Assembly: GCA_041689205.1 (NCBI GenBank)
Contig: JBDNGQ010000211.1
Span: 28,170-92,169, forward strand
Source: JAVVEG01 sp041689205
Lineage (GTDB): Bacteria > Pseudomonadota > Gammaproteobacteria > Pseudomonadales > Pseudohongiellaceae
Length of the DNA: 64,000 nucleotides
Reading direction: 5' to 3'
Made by a program: the position numbers and the translations under genes. Shown here piece after piece: positions 29,607 through 39,192 of the stretch. How positions within the stretch are numbered: position 1 is the first letter of the stretch; each line of letters opens with the position of its first letter. The notes below the pieces were generated by a model. That model ran no database searches and was not told the DNA's origin. It was given only the letters and a program-made list of their open reading frames with translations.

Positions 29607-30588
29607 TGCATTGGCTCTTTGGTTCTGAAAATGTATCGAAAAATTCTCTGGTTTGCAGCACATCGATGGCGATCTGCGCTTTCAGTTCAGTCAGTGAATC
29701 AAATTTTAATTCGTCCCGGATTTTCTTTCGGAAAATAACAGTGATACCTGCTCCGTAAATATCAGCGCTGAAATCCAGCAGGTGCACTTCGAGTATAGCC
29801 TTCTTTTCATCGGACACAGTAGGTCGATATCCAATATTAGCGGCACCATGCAGGCATAGCTGCGGTTGCGCAGCCTGCTGATCGCTGGCCTGAATGATAA
29901 CGTCACAGGCAAACACACCGTGCAAGGGTATATTGCAGCGATTCAGCCCTACATTGCAGGTTGGAAAGCCCAGGCGGCGACCAAACTGCTGGCCTTTAAC
30001 AACCGAACCGGAAATCTCATAAGGGCGGCCCAGCAATTTCTCAACCAGATCAAATCTGCTATCGGCCAGCTGCTGTCGAACATAAGTGCTGCTCACCCGC
30101 ACGCCATTGTGTTCGCAACTTTCCGTTTTTATTACTGCGAAGTTATATCTGCGGCCGAGTTCCTGCAGCAGCGTAAAATCACCCTGGCGCTGATTACCAA
30201 AGCGGAAATCACTGCCGATAATCAGTGCTGAAATTCCCAATCCCTTCACCAGGATTTTTTCAACATACTCTTGTGCTGTCAGTCGGCACAATGTTTCGTC
30301 AAAACGTAACTTGAAGGAGTAGTCCACGCCTTGATCGGCGATGAGTTGCAATTTTTCATCAAACTCACTTAATCTGGCCGGACAATCCTGCGGGTTGCGG
30401 GCAAAAAATTCTTCCGGGTGCGGTTCAATCACAATCGCCATTGAGGGCACCTGCAACTCCATCGCCTGTTGCTTCAGTTGTTGAAGGATCAACTGATGTC
30501 CAAGATGAACACCGTCAAATTTTCCGATCGTGGCAACGCAATGACGATGCTGCTGCGCAAAACCCCCAATGGTCTCAATTACTTTCAT
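29599..30588 (-). CDS. ribF: Bifunctional riboflavin kinase / FAD synthetase
   Basis: Converts riboflavin to FMN and then FAD. The product has 329 residues. The N-terminal nucleotidyltransferase domain shows ATIGKFDGVHLGHQLIL near residue 20 and SDFRFGNQRQGDF. The C-terminal kinase domain shows GRRLGFPTCNVGL and YRPTVSDEK-AILEVHLLDF. It heads the ribF-ileS-fkpB-ispH group. Essential in most bacteria. No FMN riboswitch is visible upstream. Confidence 0.95.
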   Translation of the reverse strand: MKVIETIGGFAQQHRHCVATIGKFDGVHLGHQLILQQLKQQAMELQVPSMAIVIEPHPEEFFARNPQDCPARLSEFDEKLQLIADQGVDYSFKLRFDETLCRLTAQEYVEKILVKGLGISALIIGSDFRFGNQRQGDFTLLQELGRRYNFAVIKTESCEHNGVRVSSTYVRQQLADSRFDLVEKLLGRPYEISGSVVKGQQFGRRLGFPTCNVGLNRCNIPLHGVFACDVIIQASDQQAAQPQLCLHGAANIGYRPTVSDEKKAILEVHLLDFSADIYGAGITVIFRKKIRDELKFDSLTELKAQIAIDVLQTREFFDTFSEPKSQCND

Positions 30589-30891
30589 TGTGCACGTTCA
30601 TCAATGGCTGCATTGCTTAAATACTATGGATTGGCACTCAGTGCGGCGATAACATTGTGCGGCAGATAACACCGCAGCAGAAAAGCACAGGATTATAACC
30701 TGTTCGGGATGCCGCTTATAGCCGTCAAATGAATTTCATACACCGCGCGCACTCCAACACCTGAATGTTGTGTCGGTCGTAAGATCCCGGAGAATTCCCT
30801 TAATACAATTCTTTACAAATCACCCCCAAAACCAGTACAAATGGCACGCCTGACCAAAGATACACTGTCGCACATGACACAAAGAGCCTTC
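30589..30891. other. Divergent intergenic region, nothing firm
   Basis: About 300 bases between ribF and the MipA gene, which point away from each other. I see no RNA gene, strong hairpin or clear operator. murJ or rpsT, which often flank ribF, are not here. An alternative upstream start for the MipA gene at 30841 falls inside it. Confidence 0.4.
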
Positions 30892-31845
30892 ATGAGTGAA
30901 CCATTGAGCCTGTTCCGCCTCTCTTATCCCTCCCGCAACTTGCCAGTGTGGCTTGGCAGCCTGCTGTTGCTGTGCATCCTGGCACCAGCCGCTGCTCAAG
31001 AGTCGACCGTAGCCCAGCAAAGCCCCTGGAGAGTGGGCATAGCCTTGGGTGCTGGCAGCCGCGACAATCCTTTCGTCGCCTCTGACGACATGAAGCTGAA
31101 CGCCATCCTCGACCTGTCCTGGTACGGCGAGCGCTGGTTCGTCGACAATGGCGACATAGGGCTCATGCTCAAAGAGACGTCGCAGCTCTCCGTGAACGCC
31201 CTGCTCACCTTCAATAACGAACGCAACTACTTTAGTTACCTTAATGACGGAAGCTCCGGACTGGATATTTCCACCCTCAGACTGATCGCCGCCGATCAGG
31301 AGTACATGCTCCCCGGGATTGCGGGCGGTGACGCCCCAAATATCAACACGCTTACCGCAGAGCAACTGGAAGAGGCCCTCTTCGAGAACGTGGACAGTGA
31401 GCTGCCAAAACGAAAGTTCTCGATCAACTCAGGCGTGGAACTGCTGTACCTCAGCAGTTGGGGGGATCTGCATGCGCAGGTCCTGACCGACGTCAGTGGC
31501 AGACATGATGGGCAGTCCGTTTGGCTCTCTTACGCCTGGCCCTGGGTCACCCGGACCAGCGAGTTCAGCCTCACTTTTGGGCTGGAATGGAAGAGCGGCG
31601 GTCTGGTGGACTACTACTACGGCGTGCGCCCCGATGAGCGCATTGAGGGTCGTCCGGCCTATGAAGGGACATCCGGTACCAACGGGGTGATCCGTTTCTC
31701 CGCTAGCCGTGCACTGACTGCGCGATGGCGGCTGGTCGGTGTACTGGAAAGGGAATATCTGAGCAGCGCCATCCGGCGCAGCCCAATTATCGAGCGAGAC
31801 AACGTGGATACAGCATTTATTGGCCTTCAGTACCGATTCAAATAA
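30892..31845 (+). CDS. MipA/OmpV family outer-membrane protein
   Basis: The product has 317 residues from the chosen start. A signal peptide (hydrophobic LGSLLLLCILAPAAAQ) is followed by a beta-barrel-like sequence: WRVGIALGAGSRDNPF, alternating aromatic strands such as GLVDYYYGVRPDE, and a C-terminal strand ending in YRFK. MipA/OmpV proteins are outer-membrane barrels, some of which act as scaffolds for murein enzymes or as porins. It opens a likely operon with the DUF3019 gene, response regulator and histidine kinase. The start is uncertain: 30892 has AAAGAG five bases upstream, and 30841 or 30874 is also possible. Confidence 0.8.
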   Translation: MSEPLSLFRLSYPSRNLPVWLGSLLLLCILAPAAAQESTVAQQSPWRVGIALGAGSRDNPFVASDDMKLNAILDLSWYGERWFVDNGDIGLMLKETSQLSVNALLTFNNERNYFSYLNDGSSGLDISTLRLIAADQEYMLPGIAGGDAPNINTLTAEQLEEALFENVDSELPKRKFSINSGVELLYLSSWGDLHAQVLTDVSGRHDGQSVWLSYAWPWVTRTSEFSLTFGLEWKSGGLVDYYYGVRPDERIEGRPAYEGTSGTNGVIRFSASRALTARWRLVGVLEREYLSSAIRRSPIIERDNVDTAFIGLQYRFK

Positions 31846-31896
31846 TCCTGCATGAGTATGTGGAAACCATTCACGACGAGCAGGGTGAGACATGAC

Positions 31897-32322
31897 ATGG
31901 CGTCCGACGCGGTGGGGTTTCCCGTCGCCTTCTCAATACTGTGGGTCATTGCCTTATTGGTTTATAGTCCGTCGCAGGCACTTGCTGTCAGTGAAGATGC
32001 CGTTACGCTGCGGGTACTGCCGAAACTCTGCGTTAAGCCGATGGGGGATCGAATGTGTGCAATGCAAATGACTATGACATGGATAGCTGTTCTCGAGATG
32101 GATGTGTGCCTGAAATTTAAGGAAGATGCTGAGCTCCTGCATTGCTGGCAGGCACAGCGGCAGGGCGAATTTTCGATTGCGGTAGAACGTGAGGGGAATA
32201 TCACCGTGCAATTGTTGAATCATCAGTCCCGTGAAGTGTTGATAGAATTGCAGATAAACGTTATTGAGCGGGACCTGCGGGATACCCGCCGGCGCCGCCG
32301 CCACGTCTGGAGCATTCTGTAA
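31897..32322 (+). CDS. DUF3019 family exported protein
   Basis: The product has 141 residues from the chosen start. A hydrophobic signal (FPVAFSILWVIALLVYSPSQALA) is followed by a small domain with four cysteines. The pattern LRVLPKLCVKPMGDRMCAMQM...DVCLKF...LLHCW suggests two disulfides in the periplasm and matches DUF3019. Function unknown. It directly abuts the response-regulator gene (TAA-ATG) and follows MipA, so the group is probably co-regulated. An ATG at 31852 is also in frame; neither start has a strong ribosome binding site. Confidence 0.75.
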   Translation: MASDAVGFPVAFSILWVIALLVYSPSQALAVSEDAVTLRVLPKLCVKPMGDRMCAMQMTMTWIAVLEMDVCLKFKEDAELLHCWQAQRQGEFSIAVEREGNITVQLLNHQSREVLIELQINVIERDLRDTRRRRRHVWSIL

Positions 32323-33066
32323 ATGGGCCGACACCAGAAGAATGCGGGTGATCCGTTGACAAGCGCTGCCCCTGTGCGGTTGCTGTTAATAGAAGATGAT
32401 GTGCGCCTGGCGAGCTTGGTGCGCGATTACCTGATGCATGAACACTTCGACGTGACTGTCGAGCATCGCGGCGATACCGCGGTGGCTAATTTCGATGCAA
32501 GCACCGTCAATATCGTTATCCTGGACCTGATGCTGCCTGGCATGAACGGTCTGCAGGTATGCGCTCACTTGCGCAAAACCTGGTCGGGACCGATCCTGAT
32601 CCTCACCGCAAAGAGCAGCGACATTGATCACGTCATGGGCCTGGAGCTTGGTGCAGATGACTTCATCACCAAGCCCATCGAACCGCCAGTGCTGCTTGCC
32701 CGCCTGCGGGCCTTGCTGCGGCGTACGCAGACTGCGCAGAACCCCGCCACAGGTGATGTACTCATTTTTGGCTCGCTGCAGCTGAACCTGCAATCACACC
32801 AGGTGCAGTTGACTGGAAAGGAGGTCGACCTCACCACCCAGGAATTCGAGCTGCTGAGCTACCTTGCAGGTCATGCCAACACCGTCCTGAGCCGGGATAT
32901 GATCTACAATAACATCCGCGGTATTGAATATGATGGCGTGGACCGTACGGTGGATGTACGCATCTCTCGTCTGCGGAAGAAACTGAACGACAATCCGGAA
33001 CATCCCTTCAGAATCCGCACGATCTGGGGCAAGGGCTACCTTTTTGTTGCGGATGCGTGGGATTAA
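32323..33066 (+). CDS. OmpR-class response regulator
   Basis: The product has 247 residues. The receiver domain begins VRLLLIEDDVRLASLV, with the phospho-acceptor Asp68 in VILDLMLPGMNG and the conserved Lys in DDFITKPIEPP. The C-terminal winged helix (about 145-245) contains LTTQEFELLSYLAGHANTVLSRD and the trans-activation end RTIWGKGYLF. It likely controls its own operon, including the MipA and DUF3019 genes. It is followed after six bases by its kinase. The sequence resembles RstA, but the symbol is not assigned. Confidence 0.92.
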   Translation: MGRHQKNAGDPLTSAAPVRLLLIEDDVRLASLVRDYLMHEHFDVTVEHRGDTAVANFDASTVNIVILDLMLPGMNGLQVCAHLRKTWSGPILILTAKSSDIDHVMGLELGADDFITKPIEPPVLLARLRALLRRTQTAQNPATGDVLIFGSLQLNLQSHQVQLTGKEVDLTTQEFELLSYLAGHANTVLSRDMIYNNIRGIEYDGVDRTVDVRISRLRKKLNDNPEHPFRIRTIWGKGYLFVADAWD

Positions 33067-33072
33067 CCGTCG

Positions 33073-34383
33073 ATGATCAACCGCTCCTCGCTGGCATTTG
33101 TCCGTTCCTATGTCGTCGTCGCGGCAGGCATCCTCATCATCGCGCTGGCGCTGGACAGCCTGCTGGTCTGGATGCTGCCGGCCGATGAGCAGCTCAACGA
33201 AAACCGGTACGCCAGCCACATGGCAATGCTCGAGTTACTCTTGTTTGAAACAGATGCAGATGTTTCCCTGCGTTTCAACACACTGAAACCGCAATTGGAA
33301 ATCGTGCTCGGATTTCCGGTGACATTATATGAATTGGCGGACGTCCGCGATCAGCAAGTGTTCCTAGATGAGCTGAATGATGGCGGTATAAAAACATTCC
33401 GCGATGCACAAGGCCGCGAGCTGCTGTATCAATTGCTTCCCGCGACGGGCTACATCATCGCCCTTGGCCCCCTGGCCGATGAACCACGCTCTGCCGATTT
33501 CTTGGAAACATCCATTATCATCAGCTACTACCTGCTGGTGGCTCTGTTCCTGTTTCTCTGGATACGACCCTTCTATCGGGACCTGATGACCCTCCGCGCC
33601 GCCGCGAGCCAGTTCGGGCGCGACGATTTCGACACGCGCGTGTCGGTATCCGAAAAATCGAGCATTTTGCCAGTCGCCCAATCCTTCAACAGGATGGCGG
33701 AACGCATCAAGTATCTGGTCACGGCGCATCGGGATCTGACCAATGCCGTCGCTCACGAGCTGCGTACTCCCCTTGCCCGCTTCAAATTCAGTCTACAAAT
33801 GATTCCTGACATTCACGATGAATCTCGCCAGACTACCCACCTGGATGCGATGAAGTTGGATGTTCAGGAGCTGGAGACACTGATCGACGAGATGCTTTCC
33901 TACGCCAGGCTCAGCGAGGACAATCTTCAGTTGGCATTTGAGACGGTACCTGTTGCGCAATGGTTGGAACGTCAGTTGCTCCAGTACACGGATTCAGATA
34001 TTTCAGTGCGGTTGCAACTGGATGCGGAAATTATGTCGAGTGAGGTCCATTTCAATGCCGATCTGATGGCGCGTGCCCTTCACAACGTCCTGCGCAATTG
34101 CCTACGCTATGCGAAGACCGAGGTGCAGGTAACATTCTCGTTGGAGGGCAGGATGGTGCTTATCAGGATCAGCGATGATGGTCCCGGTGTTCCGGAGTCC
34201 TTTCACCAGACCATCTTCGAGCCATTCGCAAGACTGGATACCAGCCGCGACCGGCAGTCGGGTGGATATGGCCTTGGGCTGGCCATTGCGCGCCGCATCC
34301 TGCAACGTCATGGCGGAGATATTTCCGTTAAAAATCGACAAGTGTCGGGTGCCTGTTTCGTACTTCACTGGCCGTACAATTAG
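33073..34383 (+). CDS. Membrane sensor histidine kinase
   Basis: The product has 436 residues. Two membrane helices (about 10-35 and 146-166) flank a periplasmic sensor of about 110 residues. A HAMP linker (about 167-218) leads to the phospho-acceptor His228 in AVAHELRTPLARFKFS, and the ATPase shows NVLRNCLRYA, DDGPGVPES and GGYGLGLAIARRI. It pairs with the adjacent response regulator and resembles RstB. The stimulus is unknown. The neighbouring envelope proteins suggest an envelope or cation/peptide signal, which is inference. Confidence 0.92.
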   Translation: MINRSSLAFVRSYVVVAAGILIIALALDSLLVWMLPADEQLNENRYASHMAMLELLLFETDADVSLRFNTLKPQLEIVLGFPVTLYELADVRDQQVFLDELNDGGIKTFRDAQGRELLYQLLPATGYIIALGPLADEPRSADFLETSIIISYYLLVALFLFLWIRPFYRDLMTLRAAASQFGRDDFDTRVSVSEKSSILPVAQSFNRMAERIKYLVTAHRDLTNAVAHELRTPLARFKFSLQMIPDIHDESRQTTHLDAMKLDVQELETLIDEMLSYARLSEDNLQLAFETVPVAQWLERQLLQYTDSDISVRLQLDAEIMSSEVHFNADLMARALHNVLRNCLRYAKTEVQVTFSLEGRMVLIRISDDGPGVPESFHQTIFEPFARLDTSRDRQSGGYGLGLAIARRILQRHGGDISVKNRQVSGACFVLHWPYN

Positions 34384-34500
34384 TCACACTTTTCATACAA
34401 GTCTCAAATAGCTCACACCTCGGTCACCGGTCACAATACAAACAGTTTCCAACAGTGGGTTGTGGAACAAGAGCTCAAATGAAGGAAAGGAGTGAATGGT

Positions 34501-34992
34501 ATGAAGAACTGGATGATTGGTCTTCTTGCGGGTCTGGTCCAGACTGCAGCACAGGCAGCGGATTCTGTGCTGTATCTGGATAACGTTCTGACAGTCAACG
34601 ACGCGATTGTAATGGAAGGAGAGGCGCCCCGCTACTATCGGGATGTGCAGCTTGAAATCACAGCCACTGGCGATTTCAGGGTGATTAATGCCGTCGAGAA
34701 GACGCTGGCTTACATTGACGAACTGACCGTTGGTGTTTCCCTCACAGACCCTGTTACGGTAGAGCTGAACGTGGTGGGCTTCCTGGCCAACCCTTGCATC
34801 GAACTGAACACCGCAGTGGTACGCAAAGACAATACTTTCTTTGTCGCCATCGGAGAAACGCAAACCATGGCTGTCTGTGCTCAGGTGATCGTACCTTTTG
34901 ATATCACCCTTCCGCTGGATGTCGCCGGCCTGCCTGCGGGGGAATATCGCGCGATGGTCAACGGTGACGTGATCGCGTTCACCCTGGATTGA
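34501..34992 (+). CDS. Small exported protein after the two-component system
   Basis: The product has 163 residues with a clear signal peptide (MKNWMIGLLAGLVQTAAQA). The mature part is beta-rich, with two cysteines (NPCIELNTAVV and MAVCAQVIVPF) that could form a disulfide. I do not recognise a family. The ATG at 34501 follows AAGGAG at eight bases; a GTG three codons upstream is less likely. It starts 117 bases after the kinase stop, so it may be part of the same regulon with its own promoter. Confidence 0.65.
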   Translation: MKNWMIGLLAGLVQTAAQAADSVLYLDNVLTVNDAIVMEGEAPRYYRDVQLEITATGDFRVINAVEKTLAYIDELTVGVSLTDPVTVELNVVGFLANPCIELNTAVVRKDNTFFVAIGETQTMAVCAQVIVPFDITLPLDVAGLPAGEYRAMVNGDVIAFTLD

Positions 34993-35070
34993 GACACGTG
35001 ATGCGTTAGTGCTGGTGCAGGGCAGGTTTTTTGTAAGGGGTGTGCCTGCAGTCGGACACTCCTTTCTTTT

Positions 35071-35313
35071 TCATGGAGAATCAGTTGATGATGGATTTTC
35101 TGCGGAACGCAGGTTTACCAGACCTTTTCTTGACAGTACCCGAGCCGCTGCCAGAAAACAGATAATCAGTACTGACTGGCCTATTAAAGAGTTGGCTACC
35201 GACACGGATTCCGGACGCAACAGAATAAAGCCCAGGTTTACCGCCGTTGCCAGCACCAGCAGCACACAGATGCACGCCACTAATAGTTGCACCACACCTT
35301 TTATCTTTGCCAT
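35071..35313 (-). CDS. Small membrane protein after the dehydrogenase gene
   Basis: The product has 80 residues and two hydrophobic segments (about 7-30 and 42-60), with a polar C-terminal tail. The ATG at 35313 follows GGAG at six bases. It begins 25 bases after the stop of the upstream dehydrogenase, so it probably belongs to that transcript. No family recognised. Plus-strand reading of this region gives no plausible protein. Confidence 0.55.
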   Translation of the reverse strand: MAKIKGVVQLLVACICVLLVLATAVNLGFILLRPESVSVANSLIGQSVLIICFLAAARVLSRKGLVNLRSAENPSSTDSP

Positions 35314-35338
35314 GACGAGCTCCAGCGGTAGTTTGACT

Positions 35339-36364
35339 TCAGCTTGCGGACAGCACCAGTTTCCCATGCATTTTGCCAGACTCCAGGCGCGCATGGGCCT
35401 GTCGTAGATTGGCAGCAGTCAACGCCCCACCATGTTCAGTCACGGTATGGCGCAGCACACTTGTATCGAGCAGTTCAGCAGTCTCGTTGAGTAAGTCACC
35501 CTGCGCTGCCATATCAGCCGTCTGAAAGCGCGCCCGGGTAAACATGAATTCCCAGGCGATTGTCACGCTTTTAGCTTTAAACAGATTAATATTCAATGGC
35601 TGATTACTTTCTGAATCAACGATCAGACAAATCCTGCCCTGAGGATTAATCACATCAGCCATGCTGTGCCAATGCTGGGCAGTCCCTGCAGTACAAAATA
35701 TATAATCAACACCGCTCTCACCCTGGGCCTTGAGTTCATCAAGCAAAAGATTATGGTGATTGATAACCTTGTCTGCCCCCATCTCCAGACACCACTGCGC
35801 AGTCTCTGGCCGCGAGGCGGTCGCAATAACACACAATCCGGCAAGCTGCTTTGCCAGCTGAATGGCAATGGAGCCAACCCCGCCCGCGCCACCAATTATA
35901 AGAATACTGCGTTGCTTATTGGCGGCCTTATCGCGGCTGATGCTCATGCGATCAAACAATGCTTCCCAGGCGGTTATGGTCGTCAAGGGCATAGCGGCTG
36001 CCTGCTCAAACGTCAATGTTGAGGGCTTGCTGCCGACGATACGCTCATCGACCAGATGCAGTTCGCTGTTACAACCGGCTCGAGTGACATCGCCAGCGTA
36101 ATACACTTCATCACCTGGCTGAAAAAGCGTGCACTGCTCTCCAACTGCCTCAACCACGCCAGCACAATCCCAACCCAGCACCCGTGCCTGGGGAACATTA
36201 TTGCCCACCGTCATGCGTATCTTGGTATCAACTGGATTCACTGACACGGCTTTGACCCTCACCAGCAGGTCTCTGCCCTGTGCCGCGGGCTGGGGAAGCT
36301 CAACATCCTGAAGCGCCTTTTCCTGTGTGACCGGCAATGAGCTGTAGACTCCAACGGCTTTCAT
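35339..36364 (-). CDS. Zinc-less alcohol dehydrogenase / quinone oxidoreductase
   Basis: MDR-superfamily NADPH oxidoreductase of 341 residues. The N-terminal catalytic domain has VSVNPVDTKIR and VLGWDCAGVVEAVG. The Rossmann domain shows GGAGGVGSIAIQLAKQLAG near residue 155. The structural-zinc cysteines are absent. The sequence resembles the zinc-type alcohol-dehydrogenase-like subfamily TIGR02817 (YogA-like). Substrates in this group are quinones, enones or alkenals. It may form an operon with the small membrane gene downstream. Confidence 0.85.
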   Translation of the reverse strand: MKAVGVYSSLPVTQEKALQDVELPQPAAQGRDLLVRVKAVSVNPVDTKIRMTVGNNVPQARVLGWDCAGVVEAVGEQCTLFQPGDEVYYAGDVTRAGCNSELHLVDERIVGSKPSTLTFEQAAAMPLTTITAWEALFDRMSISRDKAANKQRSILIIGGAGGVGSIAIQLAKQLAGLCVIATASRPETAQWCLEMGADKVINHHNLLLDELKAQGESGVDYIFCTAGTAQHWHSMADVINPQGRICLIVDSESNQPLNINLFKAKSVTIAWEFMFTRARFQTADMAAQGDLLNETAELLDTSVLRHTVTEHGGALTAANLRQAHARLESGKMHGKLVLSAS

Positions 36365-36571
36365 CTGTATCCCTCTGAGAACATAGTGCGGAAAATCATC
36401 CCGGTATTATTGCACTTCTTTACTGCTTCGTCTGCCAGAGCGCATAAGAGCGCACCAGTGCCGCAGGATGCACTGCTGGATATTGCAGACAGGCGGCTGT
36501 TATGATGCCAGAACACCGAAAATCCTGCCCCTGTGTTTATCATCTGCAAGGGCACAAACTGGAACCCTCTC

Positions 36572-36997
36572 ATGCTTGGTAAAATCCTGCTGACATTAGC
36601 TGTAATCCTGGTGGCGCTGGTCTACCTGCAAAAACGTCGCATTGCTGATCTGGCTGCAAAAGCGGCAGGCAACAAGCCGACGACCGAACAACGGGAACCT
36701 GCTAAAACCAGCGCTCAGACCAGTGCTGTCGCTTCCGCAACCGCCGCCGGTTCGGATTACCGCCTGGCCGCCTGGATGTTCCTGGCCCTGATGCTGGGCG
36801 CTGCCGCTACCATGTACAGCCTGAGCTGGCAGGATGCGAATAAAGAAGTTTCCGTGCTGTTGCACCGGGATGGAAATGCCAGTCCAGTGGTCTATCGGGT
36901 ATTAAAAAAACACCTGTCACAGCGCTCCTTCACCACGGTTGATGGAACGCTGGTCACGGTGTCTGCCAATGAACGTATGGAAGTAATCGGTTTGTGA
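36572..36997 (+). CDS. Small two-helix membrane protein paired with YdeP-like enzyme
   Basis: The product has 141 residues. Two hydrophobic helices (about 2-20 and 62-82) flank a low-complexity Ala/Thr/Lys-rich linker. A C-terminal soluble domain of about 55 residues follows (VSVLLHRDGNASPVVYRVLKKHL...). I know no function. Its TGA overlaps the GTG of the molybdopterin oxidoreductase by four bases, so the two are translationally coupled, and it may anchor or serve that enzyme. An in-frame ATG at 36533 exists, but 36572 begins directly at the helix. Confidence 0.65.
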   Translation: MLGKILLTLAVILVALVYLQKRRIADLAAKAAGNKPTTEQREPAKTSAQTSAVASATAAGSDYRLAAWMFLALMLGAAATMYSLSWQDANKEVSVLLHRDGNASPVVYRVLKKHLSQRSFTTVDGTLVTVSANERMEVIGL

Positions 36998-39192
36998 GCC
37001 ACCTTGAGAAACCTGAGAAGCCACCCATCGGAGGTGGCTTAAAAGCAGTTCGCTATGTACTGTCCGCGGCCCATAAAGTTGGACCTCGCCAGCTTGCCGC
37101 AGCCGTACAATCCAAGAATGCCTGCAAAGCCTGTGCGTTTGGCACCGGGGGACAGCGTGGAGGTTTGCATAATGAACACAACACCGGAATCGAGATCTGC
37201 AATAAAAACATCCAGGCACAGCTGAGTGATATCAGACCTGGCATTCCAGCTGCCATTTTTATTGACAATTCAATAGCAGAACTGCAACAGCTCAACGGCC
37301 GGCAACTGGAAGATCTCGGTCGCCTTCAGCATCCCTTGTACAAGGGTCCCGGGGATAGGCATTACCAGATCATCAGCTATCAACAGGCCGTGCAGAAGAT
37401 TATTGCCAGGCTGCAACAAACCAGTCCACAGCGCAGCTTTTTCTACAGTTCCGGACGCTCGTCTAATGAAGCTGCGTTTACTCTGCAGCTATTTGCACGC
37501 CTGTTCGGCAGTAACCACGTCAATAATTGTTCCTACTATTGTCATCAGGCCTCTGGCGTTGGTCTGCAATCCACTATCGGCACGGGCACTGCAACTATTC
37601 AATACAAGGACCTGCATCTGGCCGATCTGATTTTTGTGTTTGGCGCTAATCCTGCGTCCAATCATCCGCGATTTGTCAAAACTCTGATCGAGTGCCGTCG
37701 CCGCGGCGGTAAAGTGATTGTGGTCAATCCGGCGCGGGAAGCCGGCCTTGTGCGATTTGCCTCGCCCGCCAACTTCCGTTCGATGATCCTGGGGGGTGTC
37801 GAGATAGCCTCTCACTATGTCCAGGTCCATATCGGGGGCGACCGCGCGTTCATGCTTGGTGTGGCTAAATACCTGCTTGAGAATGATGCTCTTGATCAGC
37901 AGTTTATAGAACGTTACTGCAATGAGTTTGAACCCTTCAAAGCCTCAGTGGAGGCCATGGACTGGCAGCACCTGTGCGATCAATCAGGGGTCAGTAAAGC
38001 GGAGATAGCTGGGGTGGCTGCTACGTATCAACAGTCTCAGAAAGCGGTTTTCGCATGGGGAATGGGGCTTACCCATCATCAATATGGGGTTGAAAACGTA
38101 GAGGCCATCAGCAACCTGGCACTGCTGCGAGGCATGATTGGCGGTACTGGTAAAGGGCTGTTGCCATTACGAGGCCACAGTAATGTCCAGGGCGTTGGCT
38201 CCATGGGGGTAACGCCGCAGTTGAAAACACAGATCTTCAACAGTCTGGAGAAGGAGTTTGGCATCTCACTGCCGGTCCACAAAGGCATGGATACCCTCGC
38301 CTGCATGCAAGCTGCTGAAGCCGGTGATATGGATTTTGCGTTCCTGCTGGGAGGCAATCTTTATGCGGCCAGTCCTGATTCCGATTTTGCCCGGCGCGCA
38401 CTGGACACCATTCCATTCAAAGTCATGGTGAGCTCAACATTAAACCTGGGGCATGTTCATGGTGTGGAGAACATCACCTTGATTCTGCCGATTCGTGTTC
38501 GCGACGAAGAAACCCAGGCGACCACTCAGGAATCCATGTTCAATTTTGTCAGACTCAGCGACGGGGGTTTTGACCGGGTTGAGGGCCTGCAATCGGAAGT
38601 AGACATAATCAGCAGCATTGCCGCCGCCGTGATCAGTCCCGACCTTCTCGACTTCAAAGTATTTCGTGAACACCGCAATATTCGCCAGGCCATAGCACGC
38701 GTTATCCCCGGATTTGAGCAACTGCAGCGGATAGATGAAAATAAGGAAGAATTCCACATCGACGGGCGGGCCCTCAGCGAACCGGTGTTTCCGACTATTG
38801 ACGGTAAAGCCTCATTCCGCGTCATCGACTGTGCTGAGCGAGGGCACAGTCACCCCTATACTCTCACCACGGTGCGCAGTGAAGGTCAGTTCAATACCAT
38901 TATTTATACCGACAATGATGTTTATCGAAATCAGACAGAACGTCAGGTGCTATTGATGAACCCTGAAGATATGGCCAGGGAGTCGTTGCAGACCAACGAT
39001 CTTATCGACCTGTTTAATGACACCGGGCGGATGCACAAGCTCAAAGTAAAGCCTTATGCAGTGCGTGCCGGCAACTTGATGACTTACTTTCCAGAAGCAA
39101 ATGTGCTGGTGCCACAGACCATAGATACCCGCAGCCATACCCCGGCATTCAAATCCGTACCGGTGCATCTGCAAAAAAGTAACAATGACTGA
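36994..39192 (+). CDS. FdhF/YdeP-family molybdopterin oxidoreductase
   Basis: The product has 732 residues with a GTG start coupled to the upstream gene. Cys44, Cys47 and Cys69 may bind an Fe-S cluster. NCSYYCHQASGVGLQSTIG aligns with E. coli YdeP (DCSNMCHEPTSVGLAASIG) and places Cys183 where formate dehydrogenase H has selenocysteine. RSSNEAAFTLQLFARLFGS, FGANPASNHPRFVKTL and LPLRGHSNVQGVGSMG are family signatures. The molybdopterin cofactor is expected to be bis-MGD. The reaction is not known; E. coli YdeP is linked to acid resistance. No fdhD or electron-transfer subunit is adjacent. Confidence 0.88.
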   Translation: MSHLEKPEKPPIGGGLKAVRYVLSAAHKVGPRQLAAAVQSKNACKACAFGTGGQRGGLHNEHNTGIEICNKNIQAQLSDIRPGIPAAIFIDNSIAELQQLNGRQLEDLGRLQHPLYKGPGDRHYQIISYQQAVQKIIARLQQTSPQRSFFYSSGRSSNEAAFTLQLFARLFGSNHVNNCSYYCHQASGVGLQSTIGTGTATIQYKDLHLADLIFVFGANPASNHPRFVKTLIECRRRGGKVIVVNPAREAGLVRFASPANFRSMILGGVEIASHYVQVHIGGDRAFMLGVAKYLLENDALDQQFIERYCNEFEPFKASVEAMDWQHLCDQSGVSKAEIAGVAATYQQSQKAVFAWGMGLTHHQYGVENVEAISNLALLRGMIGGTGKGLLPLRGHSNVQGVGSMGVTPQLKTQIFNSLEKEFGISLPVHKGMDTLACMQAAEAGDMDFAFLLGGNLYAASPDSDFARRALDTIPFKVMVSSTLNLGHVHGVENITLILPIRVRDEETQATTQESMFNFVRLSDGGFDRVEGLQSEVDIISSIAAAVISPDLLDFKVFREHRNIRQAIARVIPGFEQLQRIDENKEEFHIDGRALSEPVFPTIDGKASFRVIDCAERGHSHPYTLTTVRSEGQFNTIIYTDNDVYRNQTERQVLLMNPEDMARESLQTNDLIDLFNDTGRMHKLKVKPYAVRAGNLMTYFPEANVLVPQTIDTRSHTPAFKSVPVHLQKSNND

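Noticed and set aside
35009..35407. Plus-strand reading frame after the small exported protein
   Set aside because: The codon use and sequence show no domain, and the minus-strand membrane gene with a good ribosome binding site fits better.
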